A DNA stretch of 64,000 nt from Curvularia sp. ZM96. Lineage: Eukaryota; Ascomycota; Dothideomycetes; Pleosporales; Pleosporaceae. The notes beneath the pieces are model-generated. The model ran no database searches, was not told the origin of the DNA, and saw nothing but the letters and a program-made list of their open reading frames with translations. Shown here piece after piece: positions 53,320 to 64,000 of the stretch. Location of the stretch: positions 7,564,001 through 7,628,000 of the forward strand of contig JAJGBQ010000001.1 in NCBI GenBank assembly GCA_022457065.1, read 5' to 3'. Positions within the stretch are counted from its first letter, which is position 1. Each line of letters begins with the position of its first letter. The translations under genes were made by a program, and so were the position numbers.

Positions 53320-56300
53320 GAGTGGCAGATATCCTGCATGAAACCCGAGGAAGAATAGATATCTTTGGGGGTATAGTCACACAGGCGATGCAGAGAAAAC
53401 TCTAAGTGAAAACACGTTCCATCCGCATAACTTATACTTATTCGCAACTACTGTCACACATACCTCCCTTTCAAAAAGCCCCGCTCCTTCTTCTCCACCC
53501 CGAAAAGAGACCGGCATCTGGGTCTGCTGGCCTTTAGCAGAATGTGCATTTTCCATGCCCGAAGGGAGAAGACGAGATTGCGTGACCTGCTCGACTTTCG
53601 CAGGGCGCACACTCTGATTGGATGAACACCCTCAAATTAGGAAATCAAAGCCTTGCCATGTTACAATTTCATCCAAGACCCAAAGCAAAAAAGAGCGCGG
53701 ACGGGTTGAAACGGTTTCGCGGGCGTATAGCCTAGTCAAGCAGGTTGCGAGATTGTAACTTGGCCTGCAGGGTCTAACAATGTGGGCATGCCCGCATGAT
53801 GAGAAAGGTAGAGCGGCGACGGAGTAGAAAGGGGGCGCCCGCGTGGTAAACGATGGTTTGAGCGGTTAGGGCTTGCTTGTATTAGTGTTTGGCTTTTTAA
53901 GTAGGTTAGTAAGAAGAGGTTGCGTTTGGCGCCTGTGAGTGGTTGAAGTGCCGGGCCTGGTTCATCTAACGAAAATCTTGGTGTCCGCGGATCGTGGGCG
54001 ATGTGCGGCGAACGGGGCATGGGTTCGAGATTTAGAAGGTGAAGTCGAGTCATGCGTAGTCGACCATCCCTGAGTTTATGGGCTTTTGTTTGCTCTGGTG
54101 TCTAGAATTTTTGTGTGGTTGTGCACCTCGGCGTACACTGCATGAGCTGTGCCTACACTCTTGATCCCTCATTCACGCCAGCACTCAAATACTTGCCATA
54201 TTTTTTTATCCAACCAACTATTATTTCTTCTGGTACACAAGAGCCGCAAAAGATGTAAAAGAGTTGTCGGCGTTGCGGCCGTGATACGGCGCTAACCCCG
54301 CAAAAATTGGATTCCCATGGCTAGAGCATCTGATGTGGAAGGTCACACTGGCAATCTCTCCCCACAGGATCGCTGCAGCAAGCGTCATTCTATGCACGAC
54401 GTAGCCTCAAACCCCAGATCTCCGTTGCATGCGCATCACTCGCGTGGTGTTAAGTCGCACTGCTTAAGCCGGTGCAGTCGACAAAGGTGCCCGACTTGGT
54501 CTCCTGTCACATAACGCTCACCGCTACAGCTGTGAGACGGGGTGTCATGAGCATAGCGACTATGCTGATCAGGTGACGACTATTTGACAAATTGCTGAGA
54601 CTAGTCTTGAGATGTAAGGATGTATTGGTACCGGTGGTTATGATGGGGTGAAGGACCAAGCCCTGCGCGCCGACGGCGGTATTGGAGTTTAGTACTGAAA
54701 GTGGAAACTCTACCGATATTGCGTGGTAGTCTCCGGGCATGGCGTTTATATACGGTTGTGTTACTTTGTTCGCTCGTGAGTAGACATAGGAATGCCTCGT
54801 GCTTGAGTGTGACCAATAGTCATGTATGGTGATGTGCTGAGTGTCGAGTATTTGTGAGCCCGAGTCCAAAAGAATAAAGAGGAGTTAGTATCCTAATAGC
54901 CAAGATGCTAGATGTATCTTCCGAACGCCCTCCAATCTGCATATGATGTTAGTAGCCCACGGACACGATTAGGCTGATGCTGCCTTCTTAGTCGTTTAAC
55001 TAAAGCCTGCATATTGTTCAATACTCTCTTCTCAACTATGACAAGAATGTGAAGATGTAATGAGGTTTCGGAAATCGACATCCGCTACGTGATGCACACA
55101 TGACCTTTTCAAGACTCATGTGAACAAGCAGTTTGAGATTGGGTTAGCCGGTAATACACGATATCAACTATCCGCCGATGGTCCCTAGCATAGTTCTACT
55201 GGTAGGGTAATACCTAGTCCATGTTCAATGCGTTGGAGTACAGTCATGCCTACAAAATGACACCTAAAAAGCATCCAAACGATAGTAACATCGAATGCAG
55301 CTGCTTCTTATGGGGTCGGAGAGTTTCATGTAACGTCGCCAGGGTTGGTACTACAAGAACAAGCCAACCAACACTGTGCGTCCAACGAATGCCCTCGGTA
55401 GACGTTCTACTAAGCTCCTTAGCCCTGGCATCTACGAATCAGCATCATGACTGCTCTATCCAAGTCACCGCGAAATGCATCATATGGGTGACATACATCT
55501 CCAGGCTTGTTAGTGTAAGTGCCAAGAGGAAGAATTGCTAGAATGGGACCAAAATTTATGTGTACCACTTTAGCCACCACATGGCCTCGCCGACAACTAA
55601 AGTAAGCTTTTTTCCCGGCTGCATCATTGTTAGTACAGATACACAGATCCTAGGCAAGTTTACAGATCAAGCAACATTCTCGATATTGAATTTAGAATGC
55701 CATCTGAATCAACTCAAATGCCGCTGCAGCCTTAGCTTTCCAGCCCGAATACCCACGGGCCGCACCACAGCGGAAGTGCCGCAGCCCCGCTCTGGATCCC
55801 TGGGGTTCGCTTACGGTTGGTTACCGCAGTGGCCTCAAGCATCCAGGATCCTTTGAAGATCGTCCTCGGTGAGGTAAGCACTACCTATCTGCAGGCAGAA
55901 TTCTGTTATCGCGACTAATTGATGAGCTTTCTGTCTGCACAAGGCTACAGGCCGGACGCAGTACCATTTCCACGTCATGGCTTTTGCTGGAAGCACCCTC
56001 GCGAAGGCTGTGTTTTCCGCCCCTTAGACGAGTGCGGCTGAGATGGCGCAGCGGCAGTCTAGCAAACGCAAGGATGCCTGCTGAGCGAACAAGATTTCAT
56101 ACTCCGAATGGACCTAGCCTGACGATGGATCTGTAAGTGGTTAGATACATCTGCCATCATGGCTTGTGGGGGCCAATATCTCCCAGAGCCGACTGGTGTA
56201 CTGGCCGCGCATAGAGTGCACGGACCACCTAGTCTGCTATAAGCATCCCAACCCGTCCTTTCGTCCAGTCCGTGAACATGACACCACAAGAAGGACTGCA

Positions 56301-56386
56301 TACGTATGTTCTACATACCCCAGTTTCTGTTACGGCCCGGCTCGATTTTGTCCCACATCTCATCTTCATGATAATCTAGAAAAGTC
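53320..56386. other. Gene-poor 3-kb region with a degenerate repeat
   Basis: It begins with the GH16 promoter. No coding region is supported by motifs or splice structure. A segment near 54447-54565 resembles one at 58220-58320, with mostly C/T and A/G differences. An upstream exon of the CorA-like gene could lie just before 56387, because a TCTAG acceptor-like sequence precedes its ATG. Confidence 0.5.
54447..54565. repeat. Degenerate dispersed repeat, copy 1
   Basis: By eye, 24 of 28 bases at 54510-54537 match 58263-58290 (CGCTCACCGCTAC core), and the flanks also align with small gaps. Most of the differences I counted are transitions. Confidence 0.4.
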
Positions 56387-58142
56387 ATGTTCAGTCTGCA
56401 ACGGCAGAGAGTGCTGGATAAGTCGGAATGGGCACCTGGAAATGGGCAACTTCGATATATTGAAGCCCGGACCTTTGCGAATGCGAGTAAGCTTACATAC
56501 GGCTATCTCTTTATCACCGTATTACCAAGCACACGCTGATACGAGTGGGCATTGTAGATACGTTGACACCAGACACCTATCAGGAGAAAGATCTGAACGA
56601 CGAAGATGTACGAGACTGGCTACGCCAAACAGGACGCTTCACTCCACCATCTGATTCTCGGCTTGGAACAAAACAAGGCGGTATCCGGTTGCTACTTTGC
56701 GAGCGAAGTAGCTTCATGCCCCTGGCATTTGGCCTGAGCAAGGCCTCCCTCTTGGCTATTGAGAGCGAATTTGGGTTGTCAGGCGACATGCTTCCAATCT
56801 TCTTCTTCAATGGAGGCGGCTATTCCCACCACTTCCTGCCGTCGAAGTCCCGTGGCCAGAGACCAGAAAAACTTTGTATGGCCATCACACCGCGACTTTC
56901 ACATCGTGCTCTTCTCACATAATTTTAGTGATCACAATCAAAGTCCCGCAAATGTATCAGGTAGCTAACTACGGTCTTTGCATGACGTATTGTTTCAAAA
57001 CGCACACGACACTCGCTTTCCTGTACGGCTGGAATGTGATTAGCGATGAAAACTGGAAAAAATGTATGCGTCGTCGAGAGTGCCTTAGTTATCTGGAGCC
57101 GCACCTCCCTCGGATTAGCGGCCTTATCCAATCGCAAATGTCAAACTGGAAGCATCCGTTACTGTTACCAGCGATTTTGTTAGAAGATCACATTTACAAA
57201 GCAGATCGATTCAAAGGTTGTGATCTTTCCGAAAGAGTAACGACACTAGAGGGTGACCTTCTCGCTTCGACGACCGGACGTAATGGGAACCAGGATGCAT
57301 CATTAGATTTCGACACAATGAGCCAAAACATGGCGAAAAATAGATTCGAAATCACAAAACGCATCAACACAGCCGTCGCTGATGTAGTTACCTTCGGTTG
57401 TAACATGAAATGGGACAGCCGATACTGTCAATTCCTAAGAGATATCTCAAAACAACTTGGCGGTTTTTCTGACACTGAGCAAGACAAATGGGGACCAGGG
57501 GTGGACGACGATATCGAGATCTTGGCCGCTTTCGTCGTCTCGATCATCGAATTCACAGAGTCGCTCAAGGCTAGACTAGATATCCAACTCAATGTGGTAA
57601 GGTATCTATCCCAAAACCCTCTCTTCTGCTTTTAACCAGTTGCATCACAGCTCTACAACTTCGTCGCCCAGGTCGACAGCAACCTCAGCTCCAGTATAGC
57701 CGCAACCACCGGTCTCGACAGCGTGGCCATGAAAGCCCTCGCCTTCGTCACCACCATCTTTCTGCCTCCTACGTTCATCGCCGTAAGCCCCCTCCATCCC
57801 ACCAAACTTTACCAAATTAACCTTCCTGGTCAGACCCTCTTCAGCATGTCTATGTTCGACTGGCAAGCCGGCACACCCTCTGGCCCCGAGAAAAGCGGCG
57901 AAGAGATAGCAGTATCCCGCCACTTTGGCATTTATTGGGCCGTCAGTGTGCCGTTGACAATCGTGGTGCTGACAGTGTGGCGCACATGGTGGCATCGAGA
58001 GAAGAATCATTATCGAAAGAAGTACCCGCATGTGAGGATAGATCCGGATGTTGGGTTGGGTGTGTTGGAAAGACTGGGTAAGATAGTGCCGAAGAGGCGG
58101 GTAAAGAGGGAGGAGGGTAAGGAGTTGGAGCAGTTGGCGTAG
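56387..58142 (+). CDS. CorA-like membrane protein with two C-terminal TM helices
   Basis: Five exons: 56387-56486, 56558-56875, 56929-57596, 57651-57782 and 57834-58142, with introns of 71, 53, 54 and 51 bp, giving 508 aa. The reading frame joins cleanly through VRDWLRQTGRFTP, LLAIESEFGL, IKVPQMYQ, LAFLYGW and LEGDLL. The C-terminal part has the CorA-type layout: a long helical stalk ending LYNFVAQVDSNLSSSIAATT, the first TM helix (ALAFVTTIFLPPTFIA), TLFSMSMFDW and the second TM (FGIYWAVSVPLTIVVLTVW), then a basic tail. The GMN loop of true Mg2+ channels is replaced by SMFDW, as in a common fungal CorA-like group of unknown transport role. The start and acceptor of exon 2 are the least certain points. 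Confidence 0.75.
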
Positions 58143-59469
58143 GGGAGGGGTTAGGAAGCTAGTGTCTAGGCAATATCCGCGTGTTAACATGGATTGGGTA
58201 GAAAGTGCTCTGTTTATCTGCAGCCGTGAAGTTGTACTGCCTAGGTCGACTTGGCCTATTATCATAATGCTCACCGCTACGGCTATCAGAAGTGGATTTC
58301 ATGAGGGGAATGACTAATGCCAAACGCTATTCGGTATACGCAGTTTCTCTGTGGCTAATTAATGTTTCAAATACTTCTCACATTCGTTTTGCTCTCACTC
58401 ATTCGCACCATATTACAGCAGGTGAACTTCTTGTTGTGAAAGCAACCGTGTATTTGTCTAAAATTACTCTCACGAAGTGCAATAGCAAAAGTTCGATGAA
58501 TGGTGACAACGCCAGCCACAGGTGTAGGACAGTGCGCCAAAACGCGAACGGCAGATGTGTAGTCATCGTGGGCTTCTCATCAACTTACATCTTCGCCCAG
58601 TGCTAGGAGCTTCTTGAGACGACCCCCACCTGCCTGAAGAACCCAACTCATGATGTGTTCTTCCCCACCAAGGATGTTCTGAAGATCGCCTTATCTTTAG
58701 TGACCTTCGTACTTGGCACCGTGAAGCTACTAGATGCTGTGTAATGTCTCATATAACCTTTTAGTAGTAAAGGCGATAAAGAAAGCGATAGCGACATAAT
58801 AACGCGAACGCGCTTAGCCAACACAAACTATATCTAGATCTTATCGCTAAAGCAGCATGGAAATATCTCATTAAGATCTGTTTGTTACATGTCTTATTAT
58901 CCAACGAAGCCAAACGACAAAGTTTGTCAACGCGTAGTGAGAAGTGAAGTATTGAAGCTTGTCTTCTGCATTTAGTTATACTTGAAGTTTCCGCTTCACG
59001 AAAATCCCCATTTCAACATATGTTTCTCGTATATACATGTCTCGTCCGTACTTTCAACATATATAGCAACATCGCTTCATATGACGTCCAAAACGACACC
59101 CTATTCCAGTCCTCCCATTCAACCATCTTTCTGCACAACAATTCGATGGCCTCTATCTCCCCGCATACTGTATTCAGCCCCTGGAATACCCTCATACGCT
59201 GTGAATCTCCCCTTCTGCCTACTTTCACAGCGCATTGTAGCCGCACGCAAACACCCACTCCCACAACGCCGCCCCTGAATTCACAGAACAGTACTCTGCG
59301 TATACACAATGCCCTCACCTATCGTGGTATATCAATGTTCTCCCCAGTCAGTCTTGGTGGAGGAACAAAATCAACAACCCGAACAACTCAGCAGCAAGTA
59401 TCAAACTGAGAAAAAAAACACCCCTTGATCCAAAGTTAGAAAGTAAACTGGTAAGGTAAAGACAGCAAA
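58143..59469. other. Intergenic, 3' of CorA-like gene and promoter of GT2 gene
   Basis: Apart from the repeat copy at 58220-58320 no element is supported. The last 400 bases are C/A/T-rich leader-like sequence. Confidence 0.55.
58220..58320. repeat. Degenerate dispersed repeat, copy 2
   Basis: The partner of the 54447-54565 segment, in direct orientation about 3.75 kb away and just downstream of the CorA-like gene. Confidence 0.4.
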
Positions 59470-61191
59470 ATGTCTCATCATCCGGCCACGATCCGGTTCA
59501 TGGTGGTTTTCACCATCATCCCCGTTCTCTGGCTATGGTGGCTTAGCTTCCTCCCCAACAACACCCTACTCACTGTCGACAAGACCTGGAACTACGACGT
59601 CTCGGACTGGAAGACTGTTGGCGCTACGGCTATCGTAATTGGCATGTTCGGCTGGGTTCTTCAACTTCTCTTCACCATGAAGGCTCGCTCGGAGCGTCTT
59701 TCCGCCATCGTGGTCACTGGTCTCTTCTTTCACACTGTCCCAGCCATGTGTCTCTTGGCTGCGGTGCTGAAGGCGAAGATCGCTCAAGATATCCAGCTCG
59801 TTTGGTTTAGTGCGCTCATGGCATTTCGGTATTGGCGGACTCTTGTCGCCATCTTCTTCTGGACTCAGTATAAACTCGCCGAGAAGCGTCTTGATGGCCA
59901 GCCAGAGCGTTACAAGCCGGCGGATTGCACTGTCGTAGTGGCTACAGTTGGTCCTGGCAAGAACGTCGAGCTGTTTACTCGGATGGTGGAAGCGATTCTC
60001 ACCAATAAGCCTAAGCGCGTCGTCTTTTCTACGCCCAAGCCTAGTATCGCAGATATGGTTCGGCCGCTGGTTTTGGATATTCAGAAGGAGTTCGAAGCCC
60101 GGAAGACGGGCCAGACTAACACTGTATTTGACACCGAGATTATCTGTACTGGAGACGCTAACAAGCAGGACAAACGTACGCAGACCGTTCAAGGAATCAA
60201 AGCGGCTAATACCCCGATTGTGGCCATGGTAGACGATAGCGCTGTCTGGGGACCCAAGTTCCTCGAGACTACCCTCCCCGCTTTTCGAGACGAGAAAGTC
60301 GGCTTCGTTGGCACACGCAAATGGGTTGAGCGCTTGCCTCTTCCTGAGAATGACCCGAACCTCAGCCAGTATCACAAATTTGTCGCCAAGTACCGCGCAG
60401 GCTTTTGGAACACCATTGGAGCATTGTATCTTATTCGCCACAACTTTGAAATCCGCGCGTCCAACACTGCGGATGGAGGAGTCTTCTGTGTCTCTGGTCG
60501 TACTAGCCTGATTCTGTCCAAGATCGTTAAGGATGATGAATTCATCAGCAAGTTTCTGAACGAGTACATCTGGACTGTTCCTAGTCTCGGAATGAAGGGC
60601 GTTGGACCACTCAAGGCAGACGATGACAACTTTATCACTCGGTGGGTCATCAACCACGGCATGGACGTCAAGATTCAGTACTGCGAAGACGCGACTATGA
60701 CTACGCAGCTCGGCCGCATTGACCAGTTCAAGTTCATTGACCAGTGCATCCGTTGGAGCCGCACCACGATGCGACAGAATCCTATGGCGCTGTTCGTGGA
60801 TCAGACTATCTGGTGGAAGTGGCCCATCTCAGTGTGGATGGTGTATTTCCCATGGCTTTACAACGCGGCCCTCTTTTGGGACGGTTTGGCAGTCTGCACG
60901 TTTACTACCACTGCGTTCTTCCGCGAGTCACCTGTTCAGTATCGTTGGCTGGGCCTTCTCATCCTTGTCATCTGGATGTCGAAACTGACCAAGACGGTGG
61001 CATGGTTCTTACCTAGGCAGAACTGGTCCGACTTCTTTTGGTACTTCTTTCCGATCCCAGCTTACCCACTTTTCGCGTATGGCCATTCTCTCCTAAAGCT
61101 GTACACCGTCGCGACCTTCTGGGTCAACGACTGGGGAGGCCGGACCCAGGACGAGGGCCAGCGACAGTTGGAAGGAATGAAGCGCAATTAG
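59470..61191 (+). CDS. Family 2 membrane glycosyltransferase (GT2)
   Basis: Single exon, 573 aa. Two to three N-terminal TM segments are followed by a cytosolic GT-A domain and about four C-terminal hydrophobic segments. The catalytic motifs are MVDDSAVWGP (Asp 255-256), ADDDN (about 383-387) and QCIRW (about 425-429), a QxxRW motif typical of processive GT2 enzymes such as hyaluronan, chitin and cellulose synthases. It corresponds to the single-copy fungal GT2 reported to be needed for hyphal growth on solid surfaces and for virulence in Zymoseptoria and Fusarium, and is related to Cryptococcus Cps1. The sugar polymer it makes is not settled. The length and TM plan are normal for the group. 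Confidence 0.92.
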   Translation: MSHHPATIRFMVVFTIIPVLWLWWLSFLPNNTLLTVDKTWNYDVSDWKTVGATAIVIGMFGWVLQLLFTMKARSERLSAIVVTGLFFHTVPAMCLLAAVLKAKIAQDIQLVWFSALMAFRYWRTLVAIFFWTQYKLAEKRLDGQPERYKPADCTVVVATVGPGKNVELFTRMVEAILTNKPKRVVFSTPKPSIADMVRPLVLDIQKEFEARKTGQTNTVFDTEIICTGDANKQDKRTQTVQGIKAANTPIVAMVDDSAVWGPKFLETTLPAFRDEKVGFVGTRKWVERLPLPENDPNLSQYHKFVAKYRAGFWNTIGALYLIRHNFEIRASNTADGGVFCVSGRTSLILSKIVKDDEFISKFLNEYIWTVPSLGMKGVGPLKADDDNFITRWVINHGMDVKIQYCEDATMTTQLGRIDQFKFIDQCIRWSRTTMRQNPMALFVDQTIWWKWPISVWMVYFPWLYNAALFWDGLAVCTFTTTAFFRESPVQYRWLGLLILVIWMSKLTKTVAWFLPRQNWSDFFWYFFPIPAYPLFAYGHSLLKLYTVATFWVNDWGGRTQDEGQRQLEGMKRN

Positions 61192-64000
61192 TGCCAAAGC
61201 CAAGACTCCGGTAAGATGAACCAGCTCTCTTTGACTCGGACTGCACTTTAGAAGTTGTTCGAGAACAGGCTGGCAGGTGAGTAACATTTCTTTGCGCACT
61301 ATTTTGGCAGGCGAAGGTGGGGCGCATCAGGCATACTGGTTGATTGCACTGACATCGAGGATTTGGAGGGGTTTCCTTCGGCGTTATTGCTTGTCTTTTC
61401 GATACTCACGCACATATTTTCTGTGCAAGCCGAGCTCGGCAGATAGATCGGTCTAGATCCCATAGATGGAAATTTGTTTTCCGAAACTACAGAATATAGT
61501 TATCTTCATCCATGATTCTCTTGAGTGCATGCTTTGTGCGTGAAGACCGCGGGAGAGAAACAGTGACGCTAGCTCATTCGGGAAGTGGCCATAGATTGAT
61601 TGATGCAAACAAGACAATGGCTTTGGGCAGGTTCTGAGACGGTCCAGACAGCACGTCAATGCCAGCGCAGAGGCGATTTAAAGCAGAGTGACTTCATGCC
61701 CAGGGCTTGTTCCAAAGGTGAGGGTGTCGTGTTGGCGGGAGGGCAGCTTTGTCATTGGGCCATGGATGCAAGTTGTGTGTCAAGGGAGTTTGGGTGGGCA
61801 GCTTTCGCCACATGAGGATGCAGTCGAAGGATTTGATCCCATTGCAGTGCAAAGGAAGGCAATGTAGTCCAAATAGAGTCCTGTCTAGGAGGATATGGCT
61901 TTGGGATACTAGGGCCACCTGCCTCATCGGTACGTGCCTCCGCATGAGTTGAGGGCCGTCCAACCCGACGTGATGGTTCGTCTGGTTCCACCTGCAAGTC
62001 GTCGAAAAGTCCCGTCTTACTGTGTATGTATGTGCTTTTGTTTTTCCCAGCGGAAAAAGGAGAGAAGCAAGACTTGGTCTCGAACGGGGCCACTTCCCCT
62101 CGTTTGTGCTCCAGCATCAGGACAGGCTTGCATGGCAGCCTGACAGCCTGGCACAGCGAGCGCGGTCATGGGATTTGGCCATACTATTGGCCCCCGTCGC
62201 GTCCAGCGCAGAGGCAGAGGCAGAGGCAAAGGACCATGCTGACGCCACGCTCGAAATAGCGCTGGGGTGGGCGAAACCTTGTGCGCTGGGTGCCAGGCAA
62301 ACACGTCGACGGTGCTGCATCGTGGTCCCTAAGCAGGAAACGCGATATTGCGGGAATGGCCTCCAGCACCCTGAGCCCTGTGCCAAAAGCAAGTCTTATC
62401 ACCAGGTTTCGGTATGGCGCGTCCAGGAGTGCAGGTCGAGGTGCAGCCAGATTCATGGGAGGGCGACGGGGGTTAGCGAGAGTTGGGGGCCAGAATCCAG
62501 AGGCAGAGTGACAAGACAGACAGGCCAGGCCAGGCCAGGCCAAGGCAAGCGCCGGCCTCCCACTGCCACCAGTCCTGGTCCTCGATTCCCTCCCTCCGCA
62601 CTCGGCCCAGTCGTCCAACCAGCCAGCACCATGACCGCAGCATTGCTTTGGGACACCAGACATGGACCGAGCAGTAGCTGCCATCGCACACCCTCGCGGC
62701 CAGTCCTCTCGAGTCTGCCTGCAGCCGGCGCCATGCTTGCTTGTTCCTCCAGCCCGCTACTGCGCTGCTATGCGCATCCGTACCTGGAACCCAGCGGCTC
62801 CGGCTAACCTTTGCAGACGAGACGGCGCGAGCACAGCTGGGGTGCGATTGGATACACGCATCACTGGTAGAGCACTGCCTGCGTGGGTTTCAGGAGAAGG
62901 ATGGACAGGCCCTGGCTATGTTTGCGAATCCGAAGTCGCATTAACCCTGCCGGCGATCGCGCTTAGAGGCCTCGTACTGTGCAAGGGATAGGCACCGTGA
63001 CGAGGCGTGGCATCATGGGACGACCTCATAGACAACGACGGCGGGCGGCGGGTTTTCAAGCACTGTGAGGCTCCGGTCCTGGGTCCATGGAGCAGCACGT
63101 CGAGCGAGGGCACCCGGGCGCCGGCGGGCGCCTTGACGACCAGAAATCGTACGTTCGGTCAGCGAGCTTGTCCGCGCTTGGCCCTTTCCTATGTCTCGCA
63201 TGCCAGCAGATGGGGGTGCGGGAAGGATCATCGACCCATTTGGCTGGGACGTGAGGGCTCTTCTCTGGGACGGTGGCTTGGCTGCGGGGTCGCTGCTGCT
63301 TAGGCGAGGCCGAAACTGACCACTAAACCTTCCGCCTTCGCTCTATCCATCGACACGGTGAGCCTATCCAACGGCCGTCGATAACTAATCTGGCCCCGTA
63401 AGCCCGTAACGGTCACCCCCCTCCCCCCTAACGCTTAGCTCTCGTCTGCCCTCGTCCTCTCGCGACTCGACATGTGCGCTTGCGATCTGGTAGCCCATGC
63501 CAAAATTGGCCCTCTAAGCTCGCACAAAGTCTGTGTGAGAGGGTGCACAGCGCCATCGACCTAGCATTGGACCGCCCCCTCGTTCCCCCATCAGATCGTT
63601 CGTATCGCAAAGCCCAGATGCTTGATGCTGCGTTCCAGACTGCTGGTATTCACCTAGCAGGCATCGCCTGCTGATCACCCGTCGAGGTGGCTTCGAGCCG
63701 TCTATTCGACTACTACACACACACCACTTGTTCAGAAACGGGCTCCCACACAACCAGCCTAGCTCCTCCCCCGTTATGAGCGACGCCCTTCGCCCGTCGA
63801 CACGGGGCCAATTAACTGCCGACTAACGCGAAGCCTGTCTCTAGCCCTGAGTGCCATAGCCAAATCACACCATGCATGCTGGCACCCTCTCAGTGGGGCT
63901 CACCCAGAATGGCCTGACAGAAACACCCCAATGTCTCTTTCATGGTCAACATGAGTGCACTGTGTCTTGGACTCATGGCAGCGGAAAATGCCGCCTCGCG
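61192..64000. other. Right-edge region without a supported gene
   Basis: 2.8 kb including the GT2 3' UTR and a GC-rich part from about 62000 on. The longest open frame (62022-62807, plus strand) is overlapped by open frames in nearly every other frame, a sign of GC-rich non-coding sequence. A short GGCCA-type run occurs at about 62521-62540. It may be the upstream region of a gene lying beyond the window. Confidence 0.5.
62521..62540. repeat. Short CAGGC/CAGGCCA run
   Basis: Four consecutive CAGGC-like units in GC-rich non-coding sequence. Confidence 0.6.

Noticed and set aside
59566..60657. 363-codon open frame on the minus strand
   Set aside because: It is antisense to the GT2 gene, which has clear catalytic motifs; the antisense product has none.
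62022..62807. 261-codon frame in the GC-rich right end
   Set aside because: All frames on both strands are largely open here. There is no splice structure, motif or plausible protein composition.
1..64000. tRNA, rRNA or CRISPR elements
   Set aside because: I looked for B-box-like GGTTCGANNCC sequences and regular spaced repeats. The few partial matches lie inside coding regions or lack the matching arms. A tRNAscan run would be decisive.

Overview
The window is nuclear DNA of a filamentous ascomycete. Most genes are interrupted by introns of about 47-100 bp with GT-AG ends and CTAAC/CTGAC-type branch sites, there are no operons, and intergenic spaces are 0.3-3 kb. The gene content (a PIF1 helicase carrying an RNase H1-type hybrid-binding domain, a UstYa-family protein, and a GT2 enzyme of the type known from cereal-infecting Dothideomycetes) points to Dothideomycetes, probably Pleosporales. 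The species cannot be read from the sequence.

Layout. 0-20 kb is mostly housekeeping: a Ded1-like DEAD-box helicase in six exons, an HSL-type alpha/beta hydrolase, a long acidic/proline-rich nuclear-type protein, a small type I membrane protein, a TPVK-repeat plus glycine-rich protein, and Hsp90 with heat-shock-element-like sites upstream. 20.9-25 kb holds a cytosolic GH105 unsaturated rhamnogalacturonyl hydrolase divergently paired with a Dal5-type MFS transporter, a pairing that makes sense for uptake and breakdown of pectin fragments.

25.1-28.9 kb is the most unusual part. Three genes lie in tandem on the minus strand: a short secreted precursor with three 24-residue repeats, each carrying the hexapeptide GFLLAS or GFVLAS; a UstYa/DUF3328 oxidase-family gene; and a flavin-reductase-like protein. 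This is the architecture of a dikaritin (ustiloxin-type) RiPP locus. I do not recognise the core peptide. The UstYa gene appears to carry a frameshift in a (CT)4 tract, so the locus may be decaying or the assembly may have a small error there.

30-52 kb returns to mainly conserved genes: an SDR, APC11, a 3-mercaptopyruvate sulfurtransferase, the PIF1-like helicase, the RNA polymerase I factor Rrn9, a UPF0046-type metallophosphoesterase, a secreted carboxylesterase, a NIF3-family protein and an AlaX-type editing protein. A candidate small cysteine-containing secreted protein sits at 33.7-34.0 kb. 52-61 kb has a secreted GH16 glucanase, a gene-poor 3-kb stretch with a degenerate repeat, a CorA-like two-TM protein and a GT2 membrane glycosyltransferase. 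The last 2.8 kb shows no convincing gene.

Exon models were built by eye from reading frames, splice consensus and family motifs. No transcript data or database search was available.
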